This document shows positions 24,401 to 36,773 of a stretch of DNA of 64,000 nucleotides, one piece after another (within the stretch, counting starts at the first letter, position 1; every line of letters begins with the position of its first letter). Position numbers and translations under genes: made by a program. Where the stretch lies: contig JFHB01000061.1 in NCBI GenBank assembly GCA_000729835.1, forward strand, positions 1 through 64,000, given 5' to 3'. The DNA comes from Atkinsonella hypoxylon. Lineage: Eukaryota; Ascomycota; Sordariomycetes; Hypocreales; Clavicipitaceae. The notes below the pieces were generated by a model. The model worked only from the letters and a program-made list of their open reading frames with translations, had not been told where the DNA came from and ran no database searches.

Positions 24401-25732
24401 TTTAAGAAAAGCTAGGAGGCTTAAATATGCCTAGCTTTTGATGCTTATAAGGAAGTGGTATATCAGTTAATAATGTGCAGCATCATAACGGGTGCGATGT
24501 TGGGGAGGGCGTGGGAAGAAGAGATATGTGCGAATCATTTTGTGGGCCCCGATGGGGTTACAGCTTTTTTTCTACTCCGTAAACATCGCCGAGTTAGTTA
24601 GTTACTTGCTGGCGTGTCGGGCCGCCACTACACATACGTAATCGGGTACCTACGAGGTACTTTTGCACTCCACCCCGATTTGTGGTAAGAGGAACATTGA
24701 AGTTTCTCGGCGAGTCTTACAAAGGTCTGGTAGAAGGTATGATCGAGGACAAAAATCATCACCAAGAATATATATTCCGCAAGACCCTACAGCTAGCAAC
24801 GATCACCGAGACCTTGGGAACCTCGCGCGCCATTCCGATTTTGGCAAGAGCTTTGTAATAGTGACCACTTTAGAGGGGCTTGTACTTCGTAACAGAGGAT
24901 GAATCTGGTGTTTTTTTTTTTTGGTAAAGATCTAGGCTATGTACTTTGTAAGGGCCCTCTACGCTCGTTGCTTCCGAGCCAGTGTTACAGGCCCTTATTG
25001 AGAACCTACCTGGCAGCATTGCCATAATATTAGGAAAGCTCTTCCCGAAAATCAGGGTGGCGTGCGGTGGTAGGTACATGTACCTTATAAGTTGGTATCG
25101 GTATTGGGTACCTACGGGGAACTCCATACAGTGTGCAGCACCCACGGAAGCTCCATCCAGGACTGCCTTCTGGCTAATCCAATCCAAAGTCACCCTTTTC
25201 CCGCGCATCCGCCGTTCAGTCAACGTGCGCTCCTCGAACCTTCTGGCCAGTGCATTCGCAAGGCATCTCACGTCTTATTTTGCAAACATCGTCTTAAGGC
25301 CAGGGTGAAACCTCGGTAACCACTTGTACCGTCGCACCTTGAGCGAGTGTCAACACTACGGGGCGCTAATTCGCACCCAACCCCACGAACACTTGCGGCA
25401 TCTTGTCTAACGACACCTTGCTCCCAACCTCCATTCCAAGCCTGCGAAAAGCGTCGAAAAGAACACTCAACCTATCACACAGTGTCTTGCGACTCGAGGT
25501 GACTGCGATTTCTTCCATCTTATCACTGCGCCGACACGCCACCCGAGGAAACACTGGCTCGTTCATTCTTGACCCAGCGCTGGTCGTCCTGCCAGCCTGA
25601 CACTCGTACGCTTGAATAAGAGTGATTGATCTACCCCCTCGACCACACTGTATCCCTGGAATAATACCCTTTCTCCTCCGCCTATTCTCCTAAACCATCC
25701 GGGAGGCGACTCAGCCCCTTCAGTCGCCCATC
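21417..25732. other. Large gene-free accessory region
   Basis: About 4.3 kb between the broken repeat gene and the epsin gene. No open frame has family resemblance. It contains a 14-bp tandem repeat (22157-22207), three copies of the TACTCCGTA 9-mer (22471, 23505, 24573), homopolymer T runs (about 23590 and 23666) and palindromic GTACC/TAGG words. Much of 22600-24600 is AT-rich. The epsin promoter and leader must lie in the last few hundred bases. Confidence 0.6.
22157..22207. repeat. 14-bp tandem repeat
   Basis: Three and two-thirds copies of GTGACTATGTATGC, the first with one T-to-C difference. Intergenic. Confidence 0.9.
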
Positions 25733-27580
25733 ATGTCGAAGGTTATGCGAAGTGTTAAGAATGTAACCAAAGGTTACTCCAGTACCCAAGTCAAGGTCAG
25801 AGAAGGCAAGTTTGCATAATCGCGGCTTCCATATTGAATGCCTCAAGTATATTCGACTGATGCGGATGAATATCTAGCCACAAGTAATGATCCATGGGGC
25901 CCAACAGGTACTCAGATGAACGAAATTGCTCAAATGACTTTCCATACGTGTGTTACTACTCCATGACCATGGAATTAGCTTTGCTTAACTGACTTGTTGG
26001 CGATTGGTAGTTCGACCGAGTTCTACGACATTATGGATATGCTCGACAAACGTCTCAATGACAAGGGTAAGAATTGGAGACATGTGCTCAAGGCTCTCAA
26101 GGTTCTTGACTACTGTCTTCATGAAGGCTCTGAGCTTGTCGTTACCTGGGCTAAACAGAGCATTTACATCATAAAAACACTGCGGGAGTTTCAATACATT
26201 GATGAGGAAGGCCGTGATGTTGGACAAAATGGTGTGGACAAAGTCTCCAGGGATCTCCCACAGGACTATTTACTGACGCTTTGAACAGTACGAGTGGCCG
26301 CCAAAGAATTGACATCCCTGATTATGGACGAAGAACGCCTGCGCGCCGAACGAAGTGACAGAAAATCCTGGAAGTCTCGCGTGACAGGATTAGAAGAACA
26401 TGCATCGCAGCATGCAGAACTATCATCTGCGCATCGGTCTCGCGCGAGACGACCTCAAGCCGTTGACGAAGATGATGCCGAGTACCGCTTGGCCCTGGAG
26501 GCCAGTAGATATCAAGAAGAAGAAGATCGCAAGAAACGGGAAAGTCGGAAAAACAATGACGACGACGACGATTTAGCCAAAGCCATCAAACTCAGCCAAG
26601 AAGAAGAAGAGAGACGGCGCCGCGATTTGGAGCAGAGCAACGCAAATCTGCTCTTTGACGATGGCCCTTCTCAACCCTCGGCGTCAATCCAGCCTCGATT
26701 CACTGGATCTAACCAGGGCTACCAGCAAGGCAATCAGGTTGATTTCTTTGCTAATCCAGTTGATCAAGCTCAGATGATGAACCAACCTACAGGCTTCATG
26801 AACAATGCATACGCGGGATATCAGCAACCTCAGCAGACCGGTTTCCAGCTAAATTATAGCCAACCTTTCGGCATGCAGCCTACCGGCATGGGCCTGGACC
26901 CCTATGGCCAGCAACCAAGCAATATGCCTAATATGACGGGTTTTCAACCTCAAGTCACCGGATACAATCCATATGCCCAACAGATGCAGCATCAGCAACA
27001 GCCACCAGTCTTGGAGCCTGCGCCTCAGGCCGGAAGCAATAACCCGTGGGCGACGAATAAGAGTCAACAGTCTTCCCTGATGCCAACCCCTACAGGCTCG
27101 AACAATCCGTTTTCCCAGAACCGGCCGGCATCTTCGAAGCCCACCTTCTCTAGTCTTGGATCCTTGCCTGAGCAAAAGACGCTTACAAGCTTCAACAACC
27201 AGCCTTTAGCACAGCAGCAGCAGCAATTTTCGCAGCTGCAGAACCAGCCTACCGTCAATCCCCCCCCACAGAAGGAAATGAACGAGTATCAGAGCAAGCT
27301 GAACAACTTATTGGCGACCGGCGATGGCATGGATACATACGGCAATACCGGAGAGTTACGTATTCCTGCCCAACACACAGCCCCAGGAATTTTTGCCAAC
27401 AGTGCTGGCTCTGGTGTCCAACGAGATGTGACCGGCAACCCTTACATGCGCCAACAGTTTACGGGTATGCCCAGTATATCGTACGGCAGTCAATCAACGA
27501 ATAGCCAGGGCAGCAACAATCCTTTCGGATCCCGACCACAGCAAAAACCGGGCCAGGGCCAAGACCTCATTCAATTCTAG
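25733..27580 (+). CDS. Epsin (ENTH-domain endocytic adaptor, Ent1/Ent2-like)
   Basis: Clathrin-associated adaptor that binds phosphoinositides, ubiquitinated cargo and EH-domain proteins at endocytic sites. Exons: 25733-25805, 25878-25947, 26011-26231, 26289-27580; 551 residues. Intron 1 uses a GC donor (G|GCAAGT), the only choice that joins VRE to ATSNDPWGPTGTQM in frame. The ENTH domain covers about residues 1-145 (TKGYSSTQVKV, IMDMLDKRLNDKGKNWRHVL, KALKVLDYCLHEGSELVVTW, REFQYIDEEGRDVGQN, VRVAAKELTSLIMDEERLR). Two ubiquitin-interacting motifs follow (AEYRLALEAS and DDLAKAIKLSQEEEE). The long Gln/Asn/Pro-rich tail has three NPF tripeptides for EH binding and ends QDLIQF, a C-terminal clathrin-box-like motif. 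The architecture matches yeast Ent1/Ent2; which of the two is not decidable. Confidence 0.94.
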
Positions 27581-28308
27581 TTTGAAATCTTGGATCCCCT
27601 TTATCGCCTGATTGAGACCAAAGCACCTTGCCGAAAAGCTATCTGCACTGTTTCTTCCTTACCGTCACTATGCTGATGACATTCAACGTATCTCTATGGA
27701 TCTACACACTTTTCCTTTGTCTTGATGGAATCTCTTGCTCCATAGGGAACCGATAATGCCACTATCCACACTAAAGTAAAGACCAAGACGTGTCAGGTTA
27801 GCATATTATTTGCACGCATCCATCACCAAGCCGGAGGGCGATTGTTTGGGGCGAGCCTGATTGTGAGAGTGACTGGAGTTGGGACACTTCTTTTTGCATG
27901 GGGTTTGCAACTTTGCCTGAGTGCTTTATAATGGTTATTAGGGAGTGCCCATTCTCATTCAAAAACCTAGATCTGATTGAAACGTGGTTCCATGCTATTA
28001 TAATGTCCAAGTGATTACGCCTTCGCCGTAACGCCTGTCGCCTGCTTTGTGTAACTACAAGCCTTGTATATATAACTCAATGTTTTCTCTAGCGAGACAG
28101 TTCGGTAGTTCGGTCGCAAGCAGGGCCACGCTTGAGAGCAACCCGGCCGGGCATCCAACTGTGGTTGCTGGAACCTTCAACTCATGTTTGTCGAATGCAA
28201 TGACCCATATATCTCAAATTGCGAAGTTGGTCCCCGCTATTTGGACTTCGAAGAGGTTTATGATGCTCCCACGACTTGTTGTGCGAGTCGTGCACCCTTG
28301 ACCAACAC
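27581..28308. other. Convergent intergenic region epsin / centrin
   Basis: This is the 3' space between two convergent genes. No coding sequence or RNA gene was recognised. Confidence 0.65.
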
Positions 28309-29054
28309 TTAGCCTGCCTCTTCCATCATTTGCATGAACTCGTCCAAGCTGACACCGCCCTTCCCATCGTGATCCAGATGATCGATCATACTCTGGATCT
28401 CCTCATCGCTCAGCGTCCTCTCGTCTTTGATCTCCTGCGCCAAGTGTCTCAGATCGTCTACTGAGATGAAGCCATCCTGGTCATAATCGAACATAGCGAA
28501 AACTTTCGCGGCTTCCTCGCGGGGGTCCCGATTGGCGATGAGTTTGGCCGCGCATAATCGGAATTGGTCCAGGTAGACGTGAAATCTGTTAACAGGACAT
28601 GATTGCTGGCCATGCCATTCAGGGGGGACAGAGCCATATGTTTCCAGTAGTCGAAAGTATTCGGGTTTGGGGAGGTCGAAGCCCAAAGCTGCAAGGGAGT
28701 GTTTGAATTCGTATGAGTTGAGGTAAGATTTCTTCTTCATGTCCATTAGGTCAAACTATGGGCCTGCTTTAGCATATCCGTCCGACTGTAGTGCTCCACA
28801 TAGTGGCTTCAAGGGGGCGAGACGTCATTTGATTTATGTCTTGAAAGGCGAGGATATGAAGCACTTACCACCTCATCAATGTGTTCGCGATCTTCATCGG
28901 CGATGGAGGCATATTCTTCGTTAGTCGAGACTTGTGGTGGCAGCGGCGGTCTTTGCTGCTGTGAGGACGGCTGGTTTTGTTGGTACTGTTGCTGCTGCGG
29001 CCCGCCCCCTATTGACCGCCCTGGGAATGGGCGCGGTGTGGTGTGAGAATTCAT
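28309..29054 (-). CDS. cdc31: Centrin / Cdc31-like EF-hand protein
   Basis: Probable centrin of the spindle pole body, which also serves nuclear pore mRNA export and DNA repair complexes in yeast. Exons (minus strand) 29054-28869 and 28755-28309, a GT-AG intron in phase 0, 210 residues. A 60-residue Gln/Pro-rich N-terminal extension precedes the core, which starts FDLMDM and has the centrin-like LAALGFDLPKPE. EF-hand 1 (67-78) lacks acidic residues at loop positions 3 and 5 and is probably inactive; EF-hand 2 is unrecognisable, replaced by a segment with PPEWHGQQS. EF-hand 3 (DYDQDGFISVDD, 152-163) has Asp at position 12 instead of Glu. EF-hand 4 (DHDGKGGVSLDE, 190-201) is close to canonical. 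The motifs LIANRDPREE and FAMFDYDQDGFIS fit fungal centrins, but divergence leaves some doubt about orthology. Confidence 0.8.
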
Positions 29055-30092
29055 GTCGTCTTTGAGTGCTTGCTTTCAGTCTGTGACTGGCGCGAACGTA
29101 GGTGAGACGAAGCCGTTTGGGGAGTGTGTTTCTCCAGGTTGATTAGCAAGCCCACGAAGCAAAATGGATGAGAGCTAGATATATAATCAGGACTTTCCAG
29201 ACAATTACGAATGTTGACGAAGTTGGGACTCTCAGAGGCTGAGGGTCGACAGAGAGAGGTTCGGGTGTCGTGTTTTTATTTTCTAGTATCGTCGTCTGTG
29301 CGGTCTCCGAGGCTGGAAACAGGATCACGGAGAGATGGGCACCCTGGAAGCCTTCCAGTTGCCGACGCGCCTGGTCGGCACCACGCGCGCCGTCGAAAGG
29401 ACAAGTGGAGCATTGATATACCGATAACCTAAGTACTTTGTCGGGCATATTCAAGGCAGCTAGACCTGCTCTCTAAGTACCCATGCTTGTGCCACCAAGC
29501 AGCTTGAGCTTGACCAATTGGCCGCGGAAATTTTGGTCTGAGGCAGCAATGCCCGGGCCTAAAGCGTTCGCCTCCTAGCCCAGCTTTTTCCCGTCCAACC
29601 AACCACAGCGTAAAGCGCGCAGGGTTTCTCGGGCGGACCAGACCACTCCTCGTCTCCTCGGCCAGAGTTGCATCTCGATCTCGTCTTTCCTTTTTGATTA
29701 TTCTTCGTTCTATTGATCCATTTTGTAATTTGACGTGAACCCTCCTCGGTGACGCACATTTAGTTGCAGACCAAGAACCCCCCCTTTTGCAAGGGCACGG
29801 CTTTTTCTTGGTTCTGTCGGCGCGCGATCCTTGCCAACGAGACATCGCAATACGGTGCAGGACCCAACTCGGCTCGCATCGAGAAGCATACTACGAACAA
29901 AAACAGTGATCGAGATTTCCTGCGAGTGATTGTGCGGCTGGTCTTGCGTGAAGCAAACATTTTCTGCTTTTGGAAGCTAATCTGCTTGCCAACCAGAAGT
30001 TCCATCTCGCGGAAAAGTGAACAGGAACTTCTTGGAGCTCTGGCAAGAGCCAAAACTTAACGAACAATCACTTTACTATCAACTGAGTGATC
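29055..30092. other. Divergent promoter region centrin / nup98-96
   Basis: About 1 kb between divergently transcribed genes. Open frames on both strands near 29429-30060 have no family resemblance. No RNA gene or repeat was recognised. Confidence 0.65.
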
Positions 30093-33000
30093 ATGGCGTT
30101 TGGAAGTGGTGGCTTTGGTGGCTTCGGCCAGAACAACAATAATCAGCAATCGAATGGATTTGGTGGTTTCGGTTCCAACAACACCTCAGGAGGTACGTGT
30201 TCTATTACGCGAGATAGCGGCAGAACTTATCAAGAGCGAGTGGACAATGATTGACATGCTTTGGGCTAGGTTTTGGGACGTCTAACTCTGGCGGCTTCGG
30301 GCAAAATAATACCACAGGCGGAGGCTTGTTCGCAAGTAACAACAATACTACGAGTGGTGGCTTTGGCACTTCAACATCTGGTACGAATCGACTGGCATCA
30401 CTTGCGCTGGGCTCATTTAATTCTCGCGACTCCTTATCAATTTTGAAATGACCTAAATAATAATGCCATCGTATCCTTCCTGTACTTTACTGACTATCTC
30501 ATTCTAGGCGGTTTCGGAGCAAATGCCAGTAGTGGCGGCTTTGGCAGCAAACCTGCTTTTGGTACGGGCACATCCGGCGGTATCTTTAGCGGCAGTGCCA
30601 ACAACACTACCACGAACACGTCTACCTTCGGTAGCTTTGGTAGCAACAACAATGCGGCTACTACTTCATCGCCTTTCGGAGGGTCCAGCAATACTGGTGG
30701 TGGAATTTTTAGCGGCAACAAACCCGCTTTTGGAGCATCAACCAACACAGGAGCTTCACTCTTTGGCGGTGGAAACACGAACACGGGTGGCTTTGGTACA
30801 ACCAGCACCGGCTTTGGAGCTGCGGGTAGCGTGGGCGACCCTCCTGGCACTGCAACCACACCGTTCAATGCGTTCACAGAGAAGGAGGCAAACTCTTCGA
30901 TCTCAAACTCGTTTCAAAATATCCTCTTCCAGGAGCCTTATAGGAAGTGGTCGGCTGAAGAGCTCCGATTGGTGGATTACGCGCAAGGGCGCCGACACGG
31001 CAATGCTACTGGCGGTGGCGCATTTGGTGTGAGCTCCGGGTTTGGAGGATTCGGATCCAATACCAACACCACTCAAACAACTTCTGCTTTTGGATCCACC
31101 AACAATACTACGACAAGCAGCGGGCTTTTTGGAAACAACGCGAACAACAACACTACAGCCAACGCGTTCGGAAGTGGTGGATTCGGTGCGAATACGCAGA
31201 ATAATTCTGCGGGCACTGGCCTGTTTAGCACCGCTAATAAGACTGGTGGAGGCCTGTTCGGCAGTAGCAATAACACTCAAACTCAGCAGTCTGGCGGAGG
31301 TATATTCGGAGGTGGCTCCGGAGGCTTTGGTGCTCCAGCCTCAACGAATGCCTTTGGCGCAAATAACACCACAATCAACTCTGGCGGGCTTTTTGGGAAC
31401 AATGCCAACAAGACGGGCAGTGGGTTCAATTTCGGAAATACCAATAACGCAACTGCGAACACCGGATCGACTTTTGGTGGCAATGCAGCAAGCGCGTTCG
31501 GATCGACCACTAACAACACTGGCTCTGGACTATTTGGAGGCAACAACACCCAGGCCACGGGCGGCGGGCTCTTTGGAAGCAATAACAATCAGCCACAACA
31601 ACAGAATACTGCAGGTGGGCTCTTCGGGAATAACAATAACCAGCAGCAACAGAGCGGCGGTTTGTTCGGTAGCCAACAAAAGCCTGCAACGGGAGGTCTC
31701 TTCGGCAGTAGCATAAACAATACGACTTCGGGTGGCGGTCTTTTTGGAGGCAACAACACGCAGCAGCAACAAAACACTGGCGGAGGGCTCTTCGGCAATA
31801 CCAACAATGCTTCCTCGGGAGGAGGCTTGTTTGGTGGGAACAAACCGGCCACAGGAGGGAGTTTGTTTGGTGGCGGAAACACCACTCAGCCTGCTGCGGG
31901 TGGATCATCGTTGTTCGGAGGAAATAATCAACAGCAACAACAATCCACGGGTGGTGGGCTTTTTGGTTCTAGTACCATTCAACAGAAGCCTGGCGGTCTC
32001 TTTGGGGGATCAGCACAGCCAGCCGGCGGTCTTTTTGGAGGACAGAATGCCCAAGCGTCGAGCGGAGGTGACGTGTTTGGCAGCAGCACTAACCAGCAGC
32101 AAAACCAAAGCGCCTTGGGCAATTCCCTGCTGGGTAGTTCGCAGCAGAATAATGTTGCTCCTCAAAGCCTGACTGCTAATCTCAACGATGTCTCAGCATA
32201 CGGAAGCCCTTCGCTATTTGCTGGTCTCGGTGGAAATGAGGTGTTCAATCCTGGGCCACTCGCCACCCCTCTCAATGGCAACCCTAAACCACGCAAAAGC
32301 TCTATTCTCCCCATGTATAAGCTTGCACCGGCCACAGCAGCTTCACGATTCGGTACCCCACAAAAGAGAGGCTTTGGGTTCTCGTACAGCTCGTACGGGA
32401 CACCAGGTGGCAGCCCTGCTAGCAGTATTTCCAGCACATCGGGGACCATGGGCCGTAGCCTCCTGGGCTCTAGCTCCACTGGTTCGCTAAACAAGAGTAT
32501 CTCAGCAAGCAATCTTCGCCGCAGCTTCAACACCGAGGATAGTATACTTGCTCCAGGAGCACTTTCGTCGTCCAGCACAAACATGCGTTGGTACGGCAGC
32601 ACGGGCTCCAAGAAGCTAGTCATCAACCGAGATATTAGAAGCGACCTCTTCTCTACGCCTCAGAAGGACAAGTCTGATGCTAATGGTAGCTCTCGCAAGC
32701 TCTCAAAGCGCGTTAGTTTCGACACGAGCACCGTGCACGCCGAAGATGAAACTCCGTTCCGACAAGCTCTTCCTGCTCCTGAGGAAACTCCCAATTCGCA
32801 GCACGATGAAACCACACCTCGTCAGAACCGAACAACGAATGACGCGAATGAGTCGCAGACCCCAGAAATGGAACAAGTCAAGGGGAATGAACTTGCTATC
32901 GTCCACGAGGAGGACAACTCGGCCACCCCTGAGGCGCAAACACCCCTCGGATTCGATAATGCGCCCGGCAAGTACTGGATGCGACCAACAAGGGATGAAT

Positions 33001-36000
33001 TGCAAAACATGAACAGAATGCAACGTCAGTGCGTGGACAATTTCACTGTTGGCCGTGAAAATGTCGGTTATGTTAAATTTAAGGTCCCTGTCGATATTAG
33101 CTCCATTGAACTTGACGATCTATGTGGCGGCATTATTCAGCTTGAGCCTCGATCAGCCACTGTCTATCCTGTCCAGGCCAAGAAACCTCCTGTCGGCAAA
33201 GGCCTCAATGTCCCAGCTCAAATATCTTTGGAACAGTCCTGGCCCCGTGGCGGCCGTGACAAGAGAGTCACGAGCGACCCCAAACGTTTCAACAAACACA
33301 TTGAAAGGCTCAAGCGAATTCCAGACACAACGTTCGAGAGCTATGACAAGGACACTGGTGTCTGGACGTTCAGCGTTGAGCACTTCACAACTTATGGTCT
33401 GGACGACTCGGACGAGGAGTCAGATGAAGAAATGGCCCCGCCCCCTGTTGTGGGTATCCCTTCAAGCCAAGTAGGAAATCAGCCTGCTACGTTCGACGAT
33501 TCAGCCGAAGGCAACGGCGCTGCAGGCCACATACAGAACAGATTGTTTCCAGGAGCCTTTGATGAGCAAGAAGAGTTATATGATTTTGCAACCACCAATA
33601 AGGAGTCTTTTTTAGGGGTTAGCTCCGCGGATTCTGCGCCCAATGACGTAAAACTTTCACTGGACGATGAATACACTGGTGAAATGGGCGACAGATATGA
33701 AATGTCTGAGGAAGAAGACACGACGAGGTCTTCTCCCGGACAATATCTTGCCGCGGAGCTCGAAGATGCCTCGTCGGAGAATGACAAGGATACTAAGAGA
33801 GGTACTCCTGGCGGCATTCTCAGAGCTCGAATGAGGGCTATGAAGGATTCGGTTGGCCCTATTACACTTGAAGTCGCTGATGGTGACGATTGGATGGAAA
33901 TGCTACGAAAGACGGTCAGTCCCGTAAAGCGAGACCGTCAGCTACTCCGAGAGATGAACGATTCCCCAATCGAATTCCTGGGAGGACTTGACAACGGAGA
34001 AGATAAGATTGAAAACGATTTGCGAAAGTCGTCTATTTGGGGAAGGAGTCCGTCCAAGAGAGACCAAAAAACTGGACTCGTAAACGCACATATGGCATTA
34101 GAAAAGGGATTTGCGACAAGTATCGACTTGATGAACTCTCTTTTTGAGAAACCCAAGCCTGCTCGACGAACCATATGTGTTCCTGAACCAGCAAATGGCT
34201 TTCCTCAGGTTGGTGCTTTATTCCGTTGTTGATTATTTCTCTTTTCCAATTTAGAGTAATGTCAAAACGCTTCAACGCATTGTGGCGGCTACCAAAGTAC
34301 TTTAACGTTTGTTGAATACGAATATAAATACTGAAAGTTTTTTTTTTCTCATCTTTCTATTGACAGTGGCCCTACGAACGTCAAGACAAGAACCTCACCG
34401 TCGACAGCGAAGAACTGGCTTATCACAACGCGTCCCGTCCGACATGGGGACCTGGTGAGACTCTAGTGATGACGAGATCCCTAGATGCGGCTCAATCTCG
34501 ACGTAGTCTGCGTGATGACTCAGACGTTCTTCAATTTCGACGATCAGGTATTCGAACTGAAACACAAGACCTTCGCATCGCGAAACTCTCTGCAGAGGTA
34601 CGCAAAAACCTCGACTTCATCTTACGCTTCGGTTAAAGCTAACGTGACAATAGTCATCGAGGAAGTTCCTCCGTGCGCAGGATCAAGTAACGGAGATCAA
34701 GATGACGAACGATGTTCCAATGGCTACATTGCACGCAGGCAGCCTTCGGGATCTTTTTCATCATCAGCAAATGAGCGATCCAGCCAATGTCAATGAGAAG
34801 CGTGTGTGGGAGCTAGCCAGCATCCTGTTCGACAGTATGCCTGGTTCCAATTCCAGCGAGACTGAGCATTTGGTGAGGAAGCAAAAGCTCACAGACTTCT
34901 GGACTGATTTGGTGGAATCAGCGTCGACGACTAACATCAGTCTTGCTCGTTCAAGCGAGGAGAAGGCGGTGGCCAGCTTGGCGGGGCACCGGATTTCTGA
35001 TGCATGCAAGTTTCTGCTCGATGGTAGAAATTTTCGCCTTGGAACGCTAGTGCCCTTGCTTGTCACCAGTGACGCTGCCAAAAAGGACATGAAGGAACAG
35101 CTTAAAGCATGGCGTGACTCCAAGATGCTGTCAGAGTTTTCTGAGGCTATTCGCACCATATACGAGCTTCTCAGCGGCAATGTGTGCGTTTGCGAGGGCA
35201 TGAAGAATGTACCCGTTGAGGATCGTATGGAATCGTTCGTCGTTTCCAAAAAATTTGGCCTGGACTGGAGACAAGCCTTTGGTCTGCGGTTGTGGTACGC
35301 CATCTCGCAGCAGGACAGCGCTGCCCTGGCGGTTTTAAAGTTCAAAGATGACATCAACCAACTTAAGGAGGACTTGCCCCAGCCATGGTATCACGAGCAA
35401 GGGTTGAAACCCGTCTGGGACGACGCACATAAAGGCTCGAGGCAGGATCTGCTCTGGGGTCTACTACAACTGTACGCCGACAAAAACATGGACCTCGAGG
35501 CTATTTTGCGACCGGAAAACTCGCAGTTGTCACCTCTGGATATGAGATTGTGCTGGCAGCTCGGCCAAGCTCTGACCTCTACCGGTCAAGTCTCCTTTGG
35601 TCAGCATGGTGATGAGAAAGCTGATGCTACAACTCTTGCATACGCCTCTCAGTTGACCGCTGCCGGGGAATGGCTCGAAGCAGTATTTGTTCTCCTGCAC
35701 CTACGAAACGCACCAGCTCGCAAGAAGGCCATCCAAGATCACCTCTGCCGACACGCCGGCATGATTGGCCCCGATACAGGCTCGACTTTTGCGATACTCA
35801 CGGACAAGTTTCAGATCCCTGCATCATGGGTTTGGGAGGCGCTTGCATTGTACATGCGTAGTGTTAAGCAGGACGCCTCGGCAGAGGTACACTGTTTGCT
35901 TCGTGCTGGAGAGTTTGTTGAAGCACATAGGGTTCTCGTGCATCAAGTGGGTCCGCAGGCTATCATCGAACGGGATTACTCAACTCTGTCCTCGTTGCTG

Positions 36001-36449
36001 TCTCAGTTCCAAGGTCGGGCAGAGTCGATACCAGAATGGGCTCACGGCGGCGAGATATATAGTCAGTTTCTGAGTCTCATCCAGCACCGTGGTAAAGGCG
36101 AGAGCGCCCCCCTTCCTCTTCTTGAGAAGTTATTGGCGGGTCTCAATGTGATGAATGAGAAGGTAGGAGAAACAGAGGTTGTGCGGTATGCAGCTGTTTC
36201 CGACATGGCAGACGACACTTCGCGGGAAATTTTGAAACTGGCCAAGAAGAAGCAGGTACGTTTGGCTTTAAAGATGCCACAACACAAACTAAACATATAC
36301 TTTATACAACAGAGCCAGGGACTGACTCGAGCTATCAGGATATGGAATTGCGATCTAGAATACTCAATTTACCGTTGACACAAGATCGACTGCTGGCATA
36401 CTCTGTTGATCTCAGCATGGATCGATACAGGGAAGTCATGACCCATTAG
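30093..36449 (+). CDS. nup98: Nucleoporin Nup98-Nup96 precursor (Nup145-type)
   Basis: A polyprotein that normally cleaves itself into mobile FG nucleoporin Nup98 and the Y-complex scaffold Nup96. Six exons: 30093-30192, 30270-30380, 30508-34208, 34367-34597, 34654-36255, 36339-36449; 1,951 residues. GFG and GLFG repeats dominate residues 1-175 and about 235-620. A GLEBS-like Gle2/Rae1-binding segment sits between (about 187-235, FTEKEANSSISNSFQNILFQ). The autoproteolytic domain reads KYWMRPTRDEL, FTVGRENVGYVKFK and ends VEHFTTYGLDDSDEE, putting the cleavage after Phe1030. The C-terminal Nup96 part begins there and includes LKLTDFWTDL-like helices and a conserved-looking tail (RILNLPLTQDRLLAYSVDLS). 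That tail is reached only with the second acceptor, after 36338; an earlier AG at 36312 also keeps an open frame but yields an unrelated short end. Confidence 0.94.
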
Positions 36450-36773
36450 CATGGGACCAGGTGTGTGGACAAGCGCGCAGAAAAGGTGTAAAAAGGGGTT
36501 TTTTTAGAGGGAGGGGCCTGGTTTAGAGCCTTTGGTCTTGTGTTCGTCTTTTATTTTCCCCTTCCCCTTGAGTTCGATTATGGAAATTTGCTGTGAGGCG
36601 CCTCGGCCATGGGCAGCTATTGGGTTCTCAGGGTAGGACATGGCGGAACTATGTAGTATGGCGCCTAGATAGAATTCAGTCTTTTTGATGCTTTGCGTGC
36701 TGTATATATAACGACCTCGTGGTGGTGAATGTGTGGTCATTTCATACCGCATCCGTTCCTCACGGAACCGTCA
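36450..36773. other. Convergent intergenic region nup98-96 / SET gene
   Basis: A 3' spacer of 324 bp. Nothing beyond a short T run (about 36500) and a TATATATA word at 36702-36710 was seen. Confidence 0.7.

Noticed and set aside
25994..26284. Independent start of epsin at 25994
   Set aside because: The conserved N-terminal ENTH segment is encoded by two upstream exons from 25733.
30831..34232. Treating the long open frame alone as the complete nucleoporin
   Set aside because: The FG N-terminus with ATG lies in two upstream exons and the Nup96 part in three downstream exons; splice sites keep frame throughout.
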